Origin: Chitinophagales bacterium
GTDB taxonomy: Bacteria > Bacteroidota > Bacteroidia > Chitinophagales > UBA2359
Assembly: GCA_020628375.1 (NCBI GenBank)
Contig: JAHDFD010000022.1
Span: forward strand, 1 to 64,000
Direction of reading: 5' to 3'
DNA: 64,000 nt
Part shown: positions 46,196 through 56,229 of the stretch, in pieces
Numbering within the stretch: the stretch's first letter is position 1
Layout: the number at the start of each line of letters is the position of its first letter
Translations under genes and position numbers: made by a program
Notes under the pieces: generated by a model
Databases searched by the model: none
Seen by the model: the letters and a program-made list of their open reading frames with translations, nothing else
Told to the model about the DNA's origin: nothing

Positions 46196-46200
46196 ATACC

Positions 46201-46239
46201 TCATCTGCGGAGATCACACCACCACATCTCCGCAGATGA
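46201..46239. other. Perfect 14-bp hairpin at the end of the array
   Basis: tcatctgcggagat (46201-46214) and atctccgcagatga (46226-46239) pair perfectly around the loop cacaccaccac. There is no T-run after it, so it is not a simple terminator. The transporter gene begins 73 bases later. Confidence 0.75.
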
Positions 46240-46311
46240 TCTTTGGAAATACCCAAAAAGCTTATGGAATTATGTATTTTAGATTCATTATTTATCAATA
46301 TTCGATTTTTA

Positions 46312-47670
46312 ATGCTTAGAATATTTCAAAGTTTAGCCAGGCCATTCATCATATTTGTTGAACGATTTTATCCTAATCCTTTCGTTTTTGTTATTCTACT
46401 TACCCTACTTACTTTTTTATTGGCTTTTATGCTTACAGATATTTCTGCAATAGAAGCAATAGAAGCATGGGGTTCAGGCATGCCCAAACTACTGGCTTTT
46501 ATGGCACAATTGAGTATTACACTTATTGCAGCCCATACACTCGCACATACCGATCTGGCACAAAATGTATTATCAAAACTTGCTAAATTACCCCACAACC
46601 ATTTTCAAGCATACTTCCTGGTAGTCTTAATTGCAGGCATAGCTAGTTTAATTGCCTGGTCGTTGGGCTTGGTAGTGGGTGCTATTATGGCTCGTCAGGT
46701 TGGCGTTGAAGCGGATAAAAAAGGAATTAAGGTACATTATCCACTGTTGGTTGCATCGGCTTATTCTGGCTTTGTACTATGGCACATGGGGTATTCAAGT
46801 AGTTCTGCATTATTTGTTGCCACTCCCGGACATATTCTTGAAGCAGAAATGGGTATTCTTTCTGTAAAAGAAACCATATTCTCTACCTTTAATATTATTA
46901 TTGCCTTGATCGCTTTAATGGCTATTTGCCTGGTTTGTCCTTTAATGCATCCAAAAGAAGATGAGATCATTCATGTGAAAGCTTCTACATTTCTTGCTAG
47001 TTCTGAAAAGAAAAATGATGAATTTGATAACAAAAACACCTTTGGAAAACACTTAGACAGAAGTCGCTGGATTACTCTTACACTTGGCATTCTTCTGAGC
47101 TTATTCATATTCAAATGGTTTTATGAACGAGGTTTGGATCTGAACCTGAATATAGTCAACTGGACTTTTCTCGCAATGGGATTACTTTTAACACGCCATG
47201 TTGACCATTATATCGAATTAGTTCAGAATGCAAGTAAAACGGTTGGTGAGATTTTGCTTCAATACCCTTTCTATGCCGGCATTTTAGGAATAATGGGCGG
47301 TTCGGGTTTAGTCGAATTATTATCGAATTGGTTTGTTACTAATGCAAGTCCCGACAACCTTTCATTCTTTGCTTTCCTTTCCGGAGGATTAGTCAATATG
47401 TTCATTCCATCGGGAGGTGGCCAATGGGTAATTCAAGGGCCTATATTCATTAATGCCGCAAACGAATTGGGCGTAAATCCCGCTGTAATTGTTATGGGTA
47501 TTTCCTATGGTGATCAATGGACTAATATGATCCAGCCTTTCTTTACCATTCCACTACTGGCAATTGCAGGTTTAGACATGCGTAAAATAATGGGCTACAC
47601 TTTTGTAATTTTAATTGTTACTCTTTTCATTTTTGGCGGAAGCTTATTACTTATGGGTGATGGGTATTGA
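46312..47670 (+). CDS. Short-chain fatty acid transporter (AtoE family)
   Basis: 453 residues from ATG 46312 (an upstream TTG at 46243 lies against the array hairpin and is rejected). About twelve transmembrane helices. The family signature is visible: ARPFIIFVERFYPNPFVFVI at the start, WSLGLVVGAIMARQV, GYSSSSALFVATPGH, and NMFIPSGGGQWVIQGPIF. Members carry short-chain fatty acids such as acetoacetate or butyrate by proton symport. No acyl-CoA gene is adjacent. Upstream lies the non-coding tandem array, which may hold its regulation. Confidence 0.85.
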   Translation: MLRIFQSLARPFIIFVERFYPNPFVFVILLTLLTFLLAFMLTDISAIEAIEAWGSGMPKLLAFMAQLSITLIAAHTLAHTDLAQNVLSKLAKLPHNHFQAYFLVVLIAGIASLIAWSLGLVVGAIMARQVGVEADKKGIKVHYPLLVASAYSGFVLWHMGYSSSSALFVATPGHILEAEMGILSVKETIFSTFNIIIALIALMAICLVCPLMHPKEDEIIHVKASTFLASSEKKNDEFDNKNTFGKHLDRSRWITLTLGILLSLFIFKWFYERGLDLNLNIVNWTFLAMGLLLTRHVDHYIELVQNASKTVGEILLQYPFYAGILGIMGGSGLVELLSNWFVTNASPDNLSFFAFLSGGLVNMFIPSGGGQWVIQGPIFINAANELGVNPAVIVMGISYGDQWTNMIQPFFTIPLLAIAGLDMRKIMGYTFVILIVTLFIFGGSLLLMGDGY

Positions 47671-47977
47671 GAGTTTATGATACAAATTTAAATATTAAAA
47701 GACGTACAAATTTTCGTGTCATATTGAGCGTAATGTAATGAAGTCGAAATATAGACACCTCCCTATTTTTCGGGGCATGACTCGTATATTGGGCTTAATT
47801 TGATAGTAGCTCACGCTCTCATAAATGTACGATATATTAAAGTTAAAATTGTATGAGTTATTCGGTAACCGAGCGTAGTGGCAGCCACTGCTGTCGAGGT
47901 TAAAGATCGATTTAATTTCAAACATTCAGCATTATCACCATTTTATTATTAAATTAGTTTGCTATTAAAATTTCAAC
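47671..47977. other. Intergenic region with degraded dispersed repeats
   Basis: 307 bases. Contains gtgtcatattgagcgtaatgt ... gaagtcgaaatatagacac (47718-47755, ends inverted) and a ggtaaccgagcgtagtggcagccac stretch, both like the gagcgtagtcgaa repeats at 27.5 kb. No gene. Confidence 0.45.
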
Positions 47978-48943
47978 ATGTCCGGATATTTGAATAATCT
48001 TCCAGATTTCGATCAGGTTTATAATATTATAGAACCACGTTTGGCTCCTCTGGAGCAGGAACGTAAAGTTGCATTGGCAAGATATAAGAGAACCGGATTG
48101 ACTACGGGTATTTGTATTGCCTTACTTGTGTTTGGTATTGCTGTAACCATACTATACCAAAACCCTATACCTGTTTTAGCTTGTTTTTTATTGGCAGTTT
48201 TAGGTATTGTTTTATCAGGTTTCCAATATTATGGAGCTAAGCAGAAATATTTTGAAAAGGTAAAAGGTGGTTTAATTCCAGATATTATTGATGCCGTTCG
48301 TCCGGACTTAAAATACGAACCCTGGGACAGTATTGATGGTAAAGAATTTTTCGACACAAAATTATTCGACAAAAAAGTAGATCGTTTTTCAGGAGAAGAT
48401 TATTTAGAAGGCGTGATGAATGGTTTGCATTTCCGATTAACAGAAATAAAGTTAGAACAAGATCAACATAGAGATGGTGAGGGTTACCGTACATTTTTTG
48501 AAGGCTTACTTATTGCCATTGACCGTCCTTTATTGAAAGAAGGTTATTTGCGTATAGACAGCAAAAAATATGGTACTTTTTTCTCTGAAATATTTGAAAT
48601 GCTTTTAGGCAGGGATTTACCGGAAATAGAAACAACAGATGCACAATTCAATAAACAATACCGATTATTATCTGATTCTAATCAACTAGTTCAGGAGGTT
48701 TTCACTCAAGAACTAGTTGATAATATTTTTGAAGTAAATAAGAGAAGTATCAGAAAAGGTGTTTTTGATTTTGTTTCAGAAATGGCGTACGATGATGGTG
48801 CACAATATATTGTTATCGAACACAAACACGACTTATTCCTTCCTAAAGTTCAGCATAATTTATTAAATAAAGAAAGTACCCGACGCTTCTATAACGATCT
48901 TATGTATGCACTTCAATTAGTTGATCGGTTTACGAAAATGTAG
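47978..48943 (+). CDS. DUF3137 family membrane protein
   Basis: 321 residues. Two adjacent transmembrane helices (TTGICIALLVFGIAVTILY, VLACFLLAVLGIVLSGF) after a cytoplasmic N-terminal helix, then a large soluble domain (LPDIIDAVRPDLKYEP, YGTFFSEIFEMLLG, VIEHKHDLFLPKV). This is the DUF3137 arrangement; the family is of unknown function. It stands on its own transcript; the next gene is convergent 3 bases away. Confidence 0.85.
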   Translation: MSGYLNNLPDFDQVYNIIEPRLAPLEQERKVALARYKRTGLTTGICIALLVFGIAVTILYQNPIPVLACFLLAVLGIVLSGFQYYGAKQKYFEKVKGGLIPDIIDAVRPDLKYEPWDSIDGKEFFDTKLFDKKVDRFSGEDYLEGVMNGLHFRLTEIKLEQDQHRDGEGYRTFFEGLLIAIDRPLLKEGYLRIDSKKYGTFFSEIFEMLLGRDLPEIETTDAQFNKQYRLLSDSNQLVQEVFTQELVDNIFEVNKRSIRKGVFDFVSEMAYDDGAQYIVIEHKHDLFLPKVQHNLLNKESTRRFYNDLMYALQLVDRFTKM

Positions 48944-48946
48944 GTA

Positions 48947-50449
48947 CTAATGCCCTACATCTACCACTAAATCTTCTGCTCCGTGTGTTAAGCGTTTTAA
49001 TGGCTTTAAAACAAATAGCACAGCAATTCCTACTATCAGGGTAAAGATGAAAATACCTGTAAATGTAGAAATCTCACCTGCCTCAATTGCTTTTTCTCCT
49101 ATCATTCCTGCAACTTTATTCCCTAATCCTGAGGCAGCAAAATAAGCCCCCATCATAAAAGAAACATATTTAACTGGTGCCAACTTGGTAATAAAAGAAA
49201 GTGCTACCGGTGAAGCACAAAGCTCTCCGATTGTATGGAAGAGATAAGCCAGTACTAACCAATACATTGCCGAGCTTCCGGTTGCCTCAAATTCTTGTGC
49301 TGCAAAACGCATGAAGATAAAACCAAAGCCCATAATAACAATACCTACTGCCATTTTAAATAAGGAAGAAGACTCACCTCCACGTAGTTTTACTTTATGC
49401 CAGATAGCAGCTACCGACATACCAAAAAACATAATATATAAAGAATTCAATGATTGGAACCAAGTAGTCGGAACTTCAAAGCCTCCCAACATTCTATTGG
49501 TTTTTTCCTCAGCATATAAGTTCATTAATCCTCCTGCCTGCTCGAAAGCCCCCCAAAAAATAATGATCAAAAAGAAAGATACATACAATACGATCGAACG
49601 GTCTTTTTCTATTCGAGTTCCTTCGTTATAAATCACTGCCGCTATACCAAAAGCAAAGGCAAGAAAAATCCATAATAATCCGTAATCCCAACTTCCTTTT
49701 ACAAATAAGTAAACAGACAATGCCATTCCCAATCCGAACAATAGCATGGAGTTCAAACTTGAAAAAATCCTCATAACAAGGTCTAAACTGCCTGTACCAT
49801 CCTCACTATCGTCTATCTTATCTCCAACTCCTACCAAATATTTCTGCCCCCACATGAACACTAATTGTCCTAAAACCATTCCTATCCCTGCTAAGCCAAA
49901 TCCATAGTGCCAGCCAACCTTTTCAGCTACAAATCCAACAATTATTGTTGCAAGAAATGCCCCTAAATTAATTCCTATATAAAAAATGGTAAAACCTTTA
50001 TCTCGCCGTTCATCTCCGGGCTCATACAAGCCACCTACCATAGTAGAAATATTCGGTTTTAATAGTCCGACTCCGGCAATGATCAGCCCTAATCCGGTAT
50101 AAAATGCCCACGTTGCTGTAACAGCCAGTATGCCGTGTCCGAAACAGAGTATTAAGCCTCCGAGCATTACAGACTTTTTCTGCCCTAAAAGTTTATCAGC
50201 GATAATACCTCCCGGAATAGAAGCTACATAAACCAACATAGTGTACCAACCATACAGTGCCAAGGCATCCACTTTATCCCAACCAAGTCCGGCATTATCA
50301 CCTAAAGTAGTAGAGGTTAAATATAGAATTAATATTGCACGCATTCCGTAGTAAGAAAAACGCTCCCACATTTCAGTAAAAAACAACACATACAATCCAA
50401 TTGGATGACCAAATAATTGTGGCTGATTATCTAAGGTATTTTCTTTCAT
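48947..50449 (-). CDS. Proton-dependent oligopeptide transporter (POT/PTR family)
   Basis: 500 residues, 12-14 transmembrane helices. The family motif ExxERFxYYG appears as EMWERFSYYGMRA near the start, followed by PTR signatures GGIIADKLLGQKK and GFTIFYIGINLGAF. Imports di- and tripeptides with protons. The stop faces the DUF3137 gene 3 bases away. Confidence 0.95.
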   Translation of the reverse strand: MKENTLDNQPQLFGHPIGLYVLFFTEMWERFSYYGMRAILILYLTSTTLGDNAGLGWDKVDALALYGWYTMLVYVASIPGGIIADKLLGQKKSVMLGGLILCFGHGILAVTATWAFYTGLGLIIAGVGLLKPNISTMVGGLYEPGDERRDKGFTIFYIGINLGAFLATIIVGFVAEKVGWHYGFGLAGIGMVLGQLVFMWGQKYLVGVGDKIDDSEDGTGSLDLVMRIFSSLNSMLLFGLGMALSVYLFVKGSWDYGLLWIFLAFAFGIAAVIYNEGTRIEKDRSIVLYVSFFLIIIFWGAFEQAGGLMNLYAEEKTNRMLGGFEVPTTWFQSLNSLYIMFFGMSVAAIWHKVKLRGGESSSLFKMAVGIVIMGFGFIFMRFAAQEFEATGSSAMYWLVLAYLFHTIGELCASPVALSFITKLAPVKYVSFMMGAYFAASGLGNKVAGMIGEKAIEAGEISTFTGIFIFTLIVGIAVLFVLKPLKRLTHGAEDLVVDVGH

Positions 50450-50730
50450 AATAATATTTTCAAACAGCTTAAGTAGTCGGAAAAAAGTTTCTTAATAGTT
50501 TTTTGAATATTTTTCTGATTTACTTCGTCAAAAATCCTCAAATATTTCAATATTCTCCGTATTTTTTCCTTGTCTATCAAAAAAATCTCTCAACAAAACT
50601 TTATAAAGAAACTTCTACACGCCTACGTTAAAAGTACCAATTAGCTAGCAAAAACTGAAATTACAACCTTAGAATTTTGTGTGAAGTGCCTAATAAGTTA
50701 CCTAAACAGAAATTTCTATTCTAAATAAAG

Positions 50731-51471
50731 ATGAGAATCCTTAGTTTACTTTGTTTATTTATTCCTTCTTTACTACTTGCACAAGTAGCAGAAGATGAAC
50801 TTCAGAATAATGCTTATCGTCAAGGCGATCATGTATTACAAATAGGTATTGGCTATCCTAACGCTGCTGCACAAACAGTTTCTGCTTTAAAAGTTTTACC
50901 CGACGATCTGTTAAGTTCTTTTATTGTGAAAGATGGAAAAGCTGGTCCGCAATTCAATATTGCTTATGATTTTGGGCTCACCAAACAAATAAGTGTTGGC
51001 CCTTATTTCGGTTACGCATCTGCAAGTTCACCTACATTCGGATGGGACGATTCAGGCGTTAATATTCCTTTTGTAGGAACGATTGATTTAGGTGGTGGAT
51101 CTGGTCAGTATGGCTACAAAGTAAAAATTTATAGCTTTGGTTTGAAAGCTGTTTATCATATCCCTCAACTCAGTTCAGAAAAACTTGATGTTTATGCAAT
51201 GGGATTTTTAGGTACGAATTTGGTAAAAATGGAAGAACAGGGTGATTTTCCAGAAGATAACGCTTTACAACAAATTATTGGTTTTATCGGTATAGGTGCG
51301 GGTAATCTAATTCCTGTTCCCGAAGTGTCAGATTTTTCTTACTCCGGAAATGTTGGAGCCAGATATTTCATAAAGCACAATCTGGGTATTTATTTAGAAG
51401 TGGGCTATGGTAGCAATATTCTAAATGGTGGATTAAGCTGGAAGTTTTCTGAAAAGAAAAACGAAGAATAG
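50731..51471 (+). CDS. Outer-membrane beta-barrel-like protein
   Basis: 246 residues with a signal peptide ending LLLAQ. The mature part has alternating glycine/aromatic strands (FNIAYDFGLTKQISVGPYFG, YSFGLKAVYHIPQL, LGIYLEVGYGSNI) ending in a typical Trp-Lys-Phe C-terminal strand (NGGLSWKFSEKK). The fold suggests a small barrel; no specific family. It is followed by a bidirectional terminator. Confidence 0.75.
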   Translation: MRILSLLCLFIPSLLLAQVAEDELQNNAYRQGDHVLQIGIGYPNAAAQTVSALKVLPDDLLSSFIVKDGKAGPQFNIAYDFGLTKQISVGPYFGYASASSPTFGWDDSGVNIPFVGTIDLGGGSGQYGYKVKIYSFGLKAVYHIPQLSSEKLDVYAMGFLGTNLVKMEEQGDFPEDNALQQIIGFIGIGAGNLIPVPEVSDFSYSGNVGARYFIKHNLGIYLEVGYGSNILNGGLSWKFSEKKNEE

Positions 51472-51489
51472 AATTCATATACAATCTAC

Positions 51490-51539
51490 AAAGACACATA
51501 GTAGAGCTGTTATATATAACGACTCTACTATGTGTCTTT
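51490..51539. terminator. Bidirectional terminator between the barrel protein and glmS
   Basis: Perfect 17-bp stem aaagacacatagtagag (51490-51506) with ctctactatgtgtcttt (51523-51539). It lies between two convergent stop codons and has A/T-rich flanks on both strands. Confidence 0.9.
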
Positions 51540-51547
51540 ACACTTTC

Positions 51548-53386
51548 TTATTCTACTGTAACTGACTTCGCCAGATTTCGGGGTTGATCTACATTACACT
51601 CACGAAGAACAGCAATATGATATGCTAATAATTGTAGCGGAATTGTAGCGATCATTGGTGAAAACTGCTCGAGACATTTAGGTACCTTAATCACATGATC
51701 GGCGATAGAATCCAGTTCATCATCCCCTTCATTTGTAATAGCGATGATCTGACCATCACGCGCTTTCACTTCCTGAACATTACTGATAATTTTTTCGTAG
51801 GCACTTTTATTCGTTCCTACAACAACTACCGGCATATTTTTATCGATCAATGCAATAGGTCCGTGTTTCATTTCTGCAGCTGGATATCCTTCTGCATGAA
51901 TATAAGAAATTTCTTTAAGCTTTAAGGCTCCTTCTAGTGCAACAGGGAAATTATATCCACGTCCTAGATACAGAAAATTGCTTACATCCATGTATTGCTT
52001 GGATATTTCTATAATTTGTTCTTCACACTTAAGGCTTTCTTTTATGTATTCAGGAACTTCGTTCAACTCTTTAATCAATACTTGAAACTCATCGTCGGTA
52101 ATTGTTGCACGTTGCTTTGCCATGTACAATGCTAAAAGCGACAAAACCGTTAACTGTGCAGTAAATGCTTTTGTCGAAGCAACTCCTATCTCTGGTCCTG
52201 CGTGTGTATAGCACCCAGTATCGGTTTCTCTTGAAATTGTAGAGCCTACTACATTACAAATACCAAATATGGTAGCTCCTTTTTGCTTAGCTAATTTAAT
52301 AGCAGCCAAAGTATCGGCGGTTTCCCCTGACTGAGAAATGGCGATAACAATATCATCTTCATAAATAACCGGATTTCGATAACGGAATTCAGAAGCATAT
52401 TCTACTTCAACAGGAATTCTGGCAATATCTTCAATCAGGTATTCCCCTACCAGGCCTGCATGCCACGAAGTTCCGCAGGCAACAATAATAATTCTCTTGG
52501 CATTGGCAAAAGCTTCCTCATAACCATTGAGTCCTCCTAAAATGATCTGATTATTCTCAATATCAATACGTCCTCTGAAGCTATCGAGAATAGATTGAGG
52601 TTGCTCATTTATTTCCTTCAGCATAAAGTGCTCATACCCTCCTTTTTCCAGCTTTTCAAGTTGCCATTCTAACTCCTGAACATAAGGCGTTTTATAAGTA
52701 TTTTCCAGGTCTTTGATCTGAAGACCAGAATCTTTATGGATAACAGCAACTTCTTCATCATCGAGGTAAACCACTCTGCGTGTATGTTCTATGATCGGAG
52801 TTGCATCGGAAGCAATAATGTATTCTTCTTTACCAATACCTACAACCAACGGACTACTTTTACGCGCACAAACTATTTTGTCTGGTTCATCTTTGGAAAT
52901 AACAACAATGGCATAAGCGCCTATAACCTGCGTCAATGTCAATCGTACTGCTTCTTCTAAAGGAACTTTAGAATTTTCCTGAATTTCATCTATCAGATGT
53001 ACTAATACTTCGGTATCGGTATCAGAAATAAAGGTATGGCCTCTGGCTATTAATTCTTTTTTTATTGTATCGTAGTTCTCAATAATTCCATTGTGGACCA
53101 GTGTAAGCTTGTTTCCCTCCGAACAATGAGGATGTGCATTTACATCGTTAGGAGGTCCATGTGTTGCCCATCTTGTGTGTCCAATACCTATACTTCCCTC
53201 AACATTACTATCAGCTATATGCGCTTCGAGATCGGCGACTTTACCAGCCTTTTTGTAAATATTCAAATGACCGTTCAATAAGGCAACACCAGCACTATCA
53301 TAACCACGATATTCAAGACGTTTAAGTCCACTGATTAAAATTGGATAAGCTTCTCTTTTTCCAATGTATGCAACGATACCACACAT
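51548..53386 (-). CDS. glmS: Glutamine-fructose-6-phosphate aminotransferase
   Basis: 612 residues from ATG 53386, which places the catalytic Cys directly after the start Met (MCGIVAYIGKREAYP), as the mechanism requires; the frame also runs 33 bases upstream. It makes glucosamine-6-phosphate for peptidoglycan and LPS. N-terminal glutaminase (RGYDSAGVALLNG, HTRWATHGPPND), then two SIS sugar-isomerase domains (VACGTSWHAG, SQSGETADTLAA; FLYLGRGYNFPVALEGALKL). No glmS ribozyme is seen. It is in a conserved Bacteroidota cluster with DUF4270 and the short glycogen synthase. Confidence 0.97.
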   Translation of the reverse strand: MCGIVAYIGKREAYPILISGLKRLEYRGYDSAGVALLNGHLNIYKKAGKVADLEAHIADSNVEGSIGIGHTRWATHGPPNDVNAHPHCSEGNKLTLVHNGIIENYDTIKKELIARGHTFISDTDTEVLVHLIDEIQENSKVPLEEAVRLTLTQVIGAYAIVVISKDEPDKIVCARKSSPLVVGIGKEEYIIASDATPIIEHTRRVVYLDDEEVAVIHKDSGLQIKDLENTYKTPYVQELEWQLEKLEKGGYEHFMLKEINEQPQSILDSFRGRIDIENNQIILGGLNGYEEAFANAKRIIIVACGTSWHAGLVGEYLIEDIARIPVEVEYASEFRYRNPVIYEDDIVIAISQSGETADTLAAIKLAKQKGATIFGICNVVGSTISRETDTGCYTHAGPEIGVASTKAFTAQLTVLSLLALYMAKQRATITDDEFQVLIKELNEVPEYIKESLKCEEQIIEISKQYMDVSNFLYLGRGYNFPVALEGALKLKEISYIHAEGYPAAEMKHGPIALIDKNMPVVVVGTNKSAYEKIISNVQEVKARDGQIIAITNEGDDELDSIADHVIKVPKCLEQFSPMIATIPLQLLAYHIAVLRECNVDQPRNLAKSVTVE

Positions 53387-53481
53387 AACGTTTATTCTTT
53401 TTGATAAATAAAACCCCAATATGCTTCAGAATATTGTTTAGAAAACATATTGGTTAAAACTGAACATTCAGAAATAAAAAT

Positions 53482-54966
53482 TTATTCTATAGGAGTATAA
53501 TACAAATTAAGTTTGATAGGATCAATATCACTTTCAGTACCCTGAAATATTAATCTGTTGGGAATAATATGACTTTCACCAACAAATATCTTGATCGAAT
53601 TATTATTTCCATTAACGGCTAAGTTCTGAAGAGAGAAATTCTCTTTTATTGTATAAGTGAATTTTGTTACAGCAGTAGTTGTATCAGCATCTGTTACAAT
53701 AGTATTAGAAGATAATCTATCGACATTAAGATCATCGCCACTTACCAATTCTGTATAAACAAAAGGTGGAGGCGTATAAATCGTATCTTGTGTTTCAAGG
53801 TCTTCATAAGCTGTAACCACTAGCTCTGCTTTATTTACTATAATATCTCCTAAATTATTAAGGTGAGGTATTTTGATGTTAAGATCAAGTCCTGACATTC
53901 CCTGTAAATATCCAATATCCGTAATTATACCATTATTTTCATTCAAGATTTCTTCAATAGGTGTGCCCGTATAATCATGTTTGTATTGGCGTGCATAGGG
54001 TTGGTTGACAATTGGTAAAGTCAACGACTGTGAAGTCGTTGTAGTTAACGAACCATCAATATCATTAGCGGTATAATAAAGTTGTAAATATGAATTTGTT
54101 AAGTTAACAACAGTTGTTGCTGTATTGTTAGGATCAGATTCGAGATACAGACCTTTGAAGAATTCTCTGAACGTGTCGCTATCGTCGAAAACCCCGTTTG
54201 AATCGGCAAATTCGTTCAAAATATTTTCTCCTATATTATCTGGTAATCGGAATCGGATTTGTGGATTGAATTGAGTTGAATCGATCGTTAATGAATCATT
54301 AACAGTAAGCGTATCGAGTTCATAAAAAGGTAAATCAGGATCGAACTTTTTCTGATAAGTATCATAAAGTTGTCCTGTCATAAAGTTAACCGAAGCTGCA
54401 TAATAGTCCTCTGAATTATCATATTCCGGCAAGTCTTCAATAATCTCGTACAGATTAAATGTTTGAAGTGTTTGCATAAGAGAATCACCATAAAAAGCAT
54501 TACTTCCGAAATAATCCAGACTAAGCACTAATGAATCAAATTCCAGAAAATCTTCAGGTGAAACCCATGACACCACAATAGTATCTATTATAGGGTCATC
54601 GGGGTCATCAGGATTTTCTGTTATTACGAAAGTAGTATCTCTTGCAATATCAACACCACTTGGTACCAATTTCGAGAAAGCAGGTGATGGTTGTATATAA
54701 GCATTTCCCTGAGATCTTCCAAAAACAGGATCTTGAAGGCTTCCGATAATAGTGCCTTCACTAAACTCTCCGGCATCATCTCTATAAATGTGTAAAGAAT
54801 CTTTTCTCACCAAAGAGATCTCCAATGTTAATGTATCTGTAAAATTGGTAAAGTTAAGATCGTTATCATCTATAAAGTCATCGCCAATAGGTGTTGGCTC
54901 ATTGCAAGCAGAGAGAATAAAGATGACAAACAATAGTAAGCCCAGAAATGAAAAATCTTTTATCAT
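53482..54966 (-). CDS. DUF4270 family lipoprotein
   Basis: 494 residues. Lipobox FILSAC (Cys 21) then PTPIGDDFIDDNDL, a hallmark start of DUF4270. Mature part is beta-rich with repeated long strands and acidic loops. The family is of unknown function, largely confined to Bacteroidota, often next to glycogen synthase and glmS as here. It starts 223 bases downstream of the GT5 gene stop, and the next gene, glmS, is 95 bases further. Confidence 0.88.
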   Translation of the reverse strand: MIKDFSFLGLLLFVIFILSACNEPTPIGDDFIDDNDLNFTNFTDTLTLEISLVRKDSLHIYRDDAGEFSEGTIIGSLQDPVFGRSQGNAYIQPSPAFSKLVPSGVDIARDTTFVITENPDDPDDPIIDTIVVSWVSPEDFLEFDSLVLSLDYFGSNAFYGDSLMQTLQTFNLYEIIEDLPEYDNSEDYYAASVNFMTGQLYDTYQKKFDPDLPFYELDTLTVNDSLTIDSTQFNPQIRFRLPDNIGENILNEFADSNGVFDDSDTFREFFKGLYLESDPNNTATTVVNLTNSYLQLYYTANDIDGSLTTTTSQSLTLPIVNQPYARQYKHDYTGTPIEEILNENNGIITDIGYLQGMSGLDLNIKIPHLNNLGDIIVNKAELVVTAYEDLETQDTIYTPPPFVYTELVSGDDLNVDRLSSNTIVTDADTTTAVTKFTYTIKENFSLQNLAVNGNNNSIKIFVGESHIIPNRLIFQGTESDIDPIKLNLYYTPIE

Positions 54967-55137
54967 TATGTGAATACTTAATTCAAGGTTTTAATTAGCG
55001 TTCGCAAAAGTACCAAAAGTATATCGGGTATTTGCTAAAATATGAATATTCATTTAGTCTGAATCAGATAAGTTCAGGATAACAAATCTACAGTTGTAAT
55101 AGAACGAAATATTCAGCACAATTGTATATAGAAATAG

Positions 55138-55168
55138 AAAAGCCCCATCAAATTTATTGACAGGGCTT
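55138..55168 (-). terminator. Terminator of the GT5 gene
   Basis: On the minus strand, gaaagccctg and tggggctttt pair around tcaataaatttga, with an inner tcaa/ttga pair and a T-rich end. It lies about 20 bases after the stop of the glycogen synthase gene. Confidence 0.75.
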
Positions 55169-55189
55169 TCAAAGAATTTTATCGAACTG

Positions 55190-56053
55190 TTAAGAATTAG
55201 CTTCTTCGGCTTCAGCTGCAGCCTCCGCCTCGGCAGATTCTTCTTCCAATAACATTTTATAGAAATCGGTATAAACTGTAATTGCACTGTCTTCTTCCAA
55301 ACTAGCAGTCAGCTGAGGTTTTTCCAAATTCTGCTCCAAAGCATTCACCACTGTTTCCTCTAAATTAGCTCCTGCTTTCACAATTGCATCAGCATAATGA
55401 ATAGCACCAAGATCAAGATCGATATTCGATGCTTTGCCAAAAGGTACCAAATCTTCTTCTTTAACTCGATTCACCAATGCTTTGTCAGTAAAGTCAGACT
55501 CTATAATTCCATCAAAATCGTTATCATAAACAGAATAAATAACTTTGCTATCGCTAAAGATAGGATCGTTTTTATAAGCTGTCTTCAGCATTAATGGAAC
55601 AAGACTGGTCATCCATCCATGACAATGGATAATATCAGGTGCCCAGCCGAATTTCTTTACGGTTTCCAACACACCTTTACAGTGGAAAACCATACGTTCA
55701 GCATTATCATCGTACATTTCACCTTCCGCATCACGGAAAGTTGTTTTACGACGGAAGAAGTCATCATTATCTAAGAAATATACTTGCATACGGGCTCCGG
55801 GCAAAGAAGCTACTTTTATTATTAACGGATAATCATCATCATCGATAATAATATTAATACCAGATAAACGAACAACTTCATGTAATTTGTGTCGACGTTC
55901 ATTGATACAGCCAAATCTTGGCATTAATAAACGTACTTCAAATTCATTTCCATTGGTATGTTTTGCCAACTCAAGAACTAAATCTCCAATTGCTGATTCC
56001 ACCAGATAAGGATTCATTTCCTGAGTTACAAATAAAATTCGTTTTTTATTCAT
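55190..56053 (-). CDS. Short glycogen/starch synthase-like GT5 protein
   Basis: 287 residues, only the N-terminal half of a GT5 enzyme (MNKKRILFVTQEMNPY, HCHGWMTSLVPL, VIYSVYDNDF); the C-terminal Rossmann half that binds ADP-glucose in GlgA is missing. This short form is widespread in Bacteroidota and is usually annotated glycogen synthase, but I cannot say whether it is active. The last 20 residues are an Ala/Glu-rich tail (EESAEAEAAAEAEEANS). Its neighbour DUF4270 and then glmS form a recurrent cluster. Its start lies 176 bases from the next gene, the START protein's stop. Confidence 0.8.
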   Translation of the reverse strand: MNKKRILFVTQEMNPYLVESAIGDLVLELAKHTNGNEFEVRLLMPRFGCINERRHKLHEVVRLSGINIIIDDDDYPLIIKVASLPGARMQVYFLDNDDFFRRKTTFRDAEGEMYDDNAERMVFHCKGVLETVKKFGWAPDIIHCHGWMTSLVPLMLKTAYKNDPIFSDSKVIYSVYDNDFDGIIESDFTDKALVNRVKEEDLVPFGKASNIDLDLGAIHYADAIVKAGANLEETVVNALEQNLEKPQLTASLEEDSAITVYTDFYKMLLEEESAEAEAAAEAEEANS

Positions 56054-56229
56054 TGATAGTTTTTAATATGAAATACAGGGGTTTGGGGTTCATCAGTCTT
56101 TTGTATAAAGAGAGAAAATCTCCAAAACAGAGTGCAAATTTAAAAGAAAAATAGCTAGCTTATTTGGAAAATAGAATAAATCGCCTACTTTTACTCGGTT
56201 AAACTGTATTTTTCCGCCTCTATTGTCTG

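Noticed and set aside
51471-53500. glmS ribozyme
   Set aside because: The 95-base gap upstream of glmS is too short for the ribozyme and shows no such fold; Bacteroidota normally lack it.
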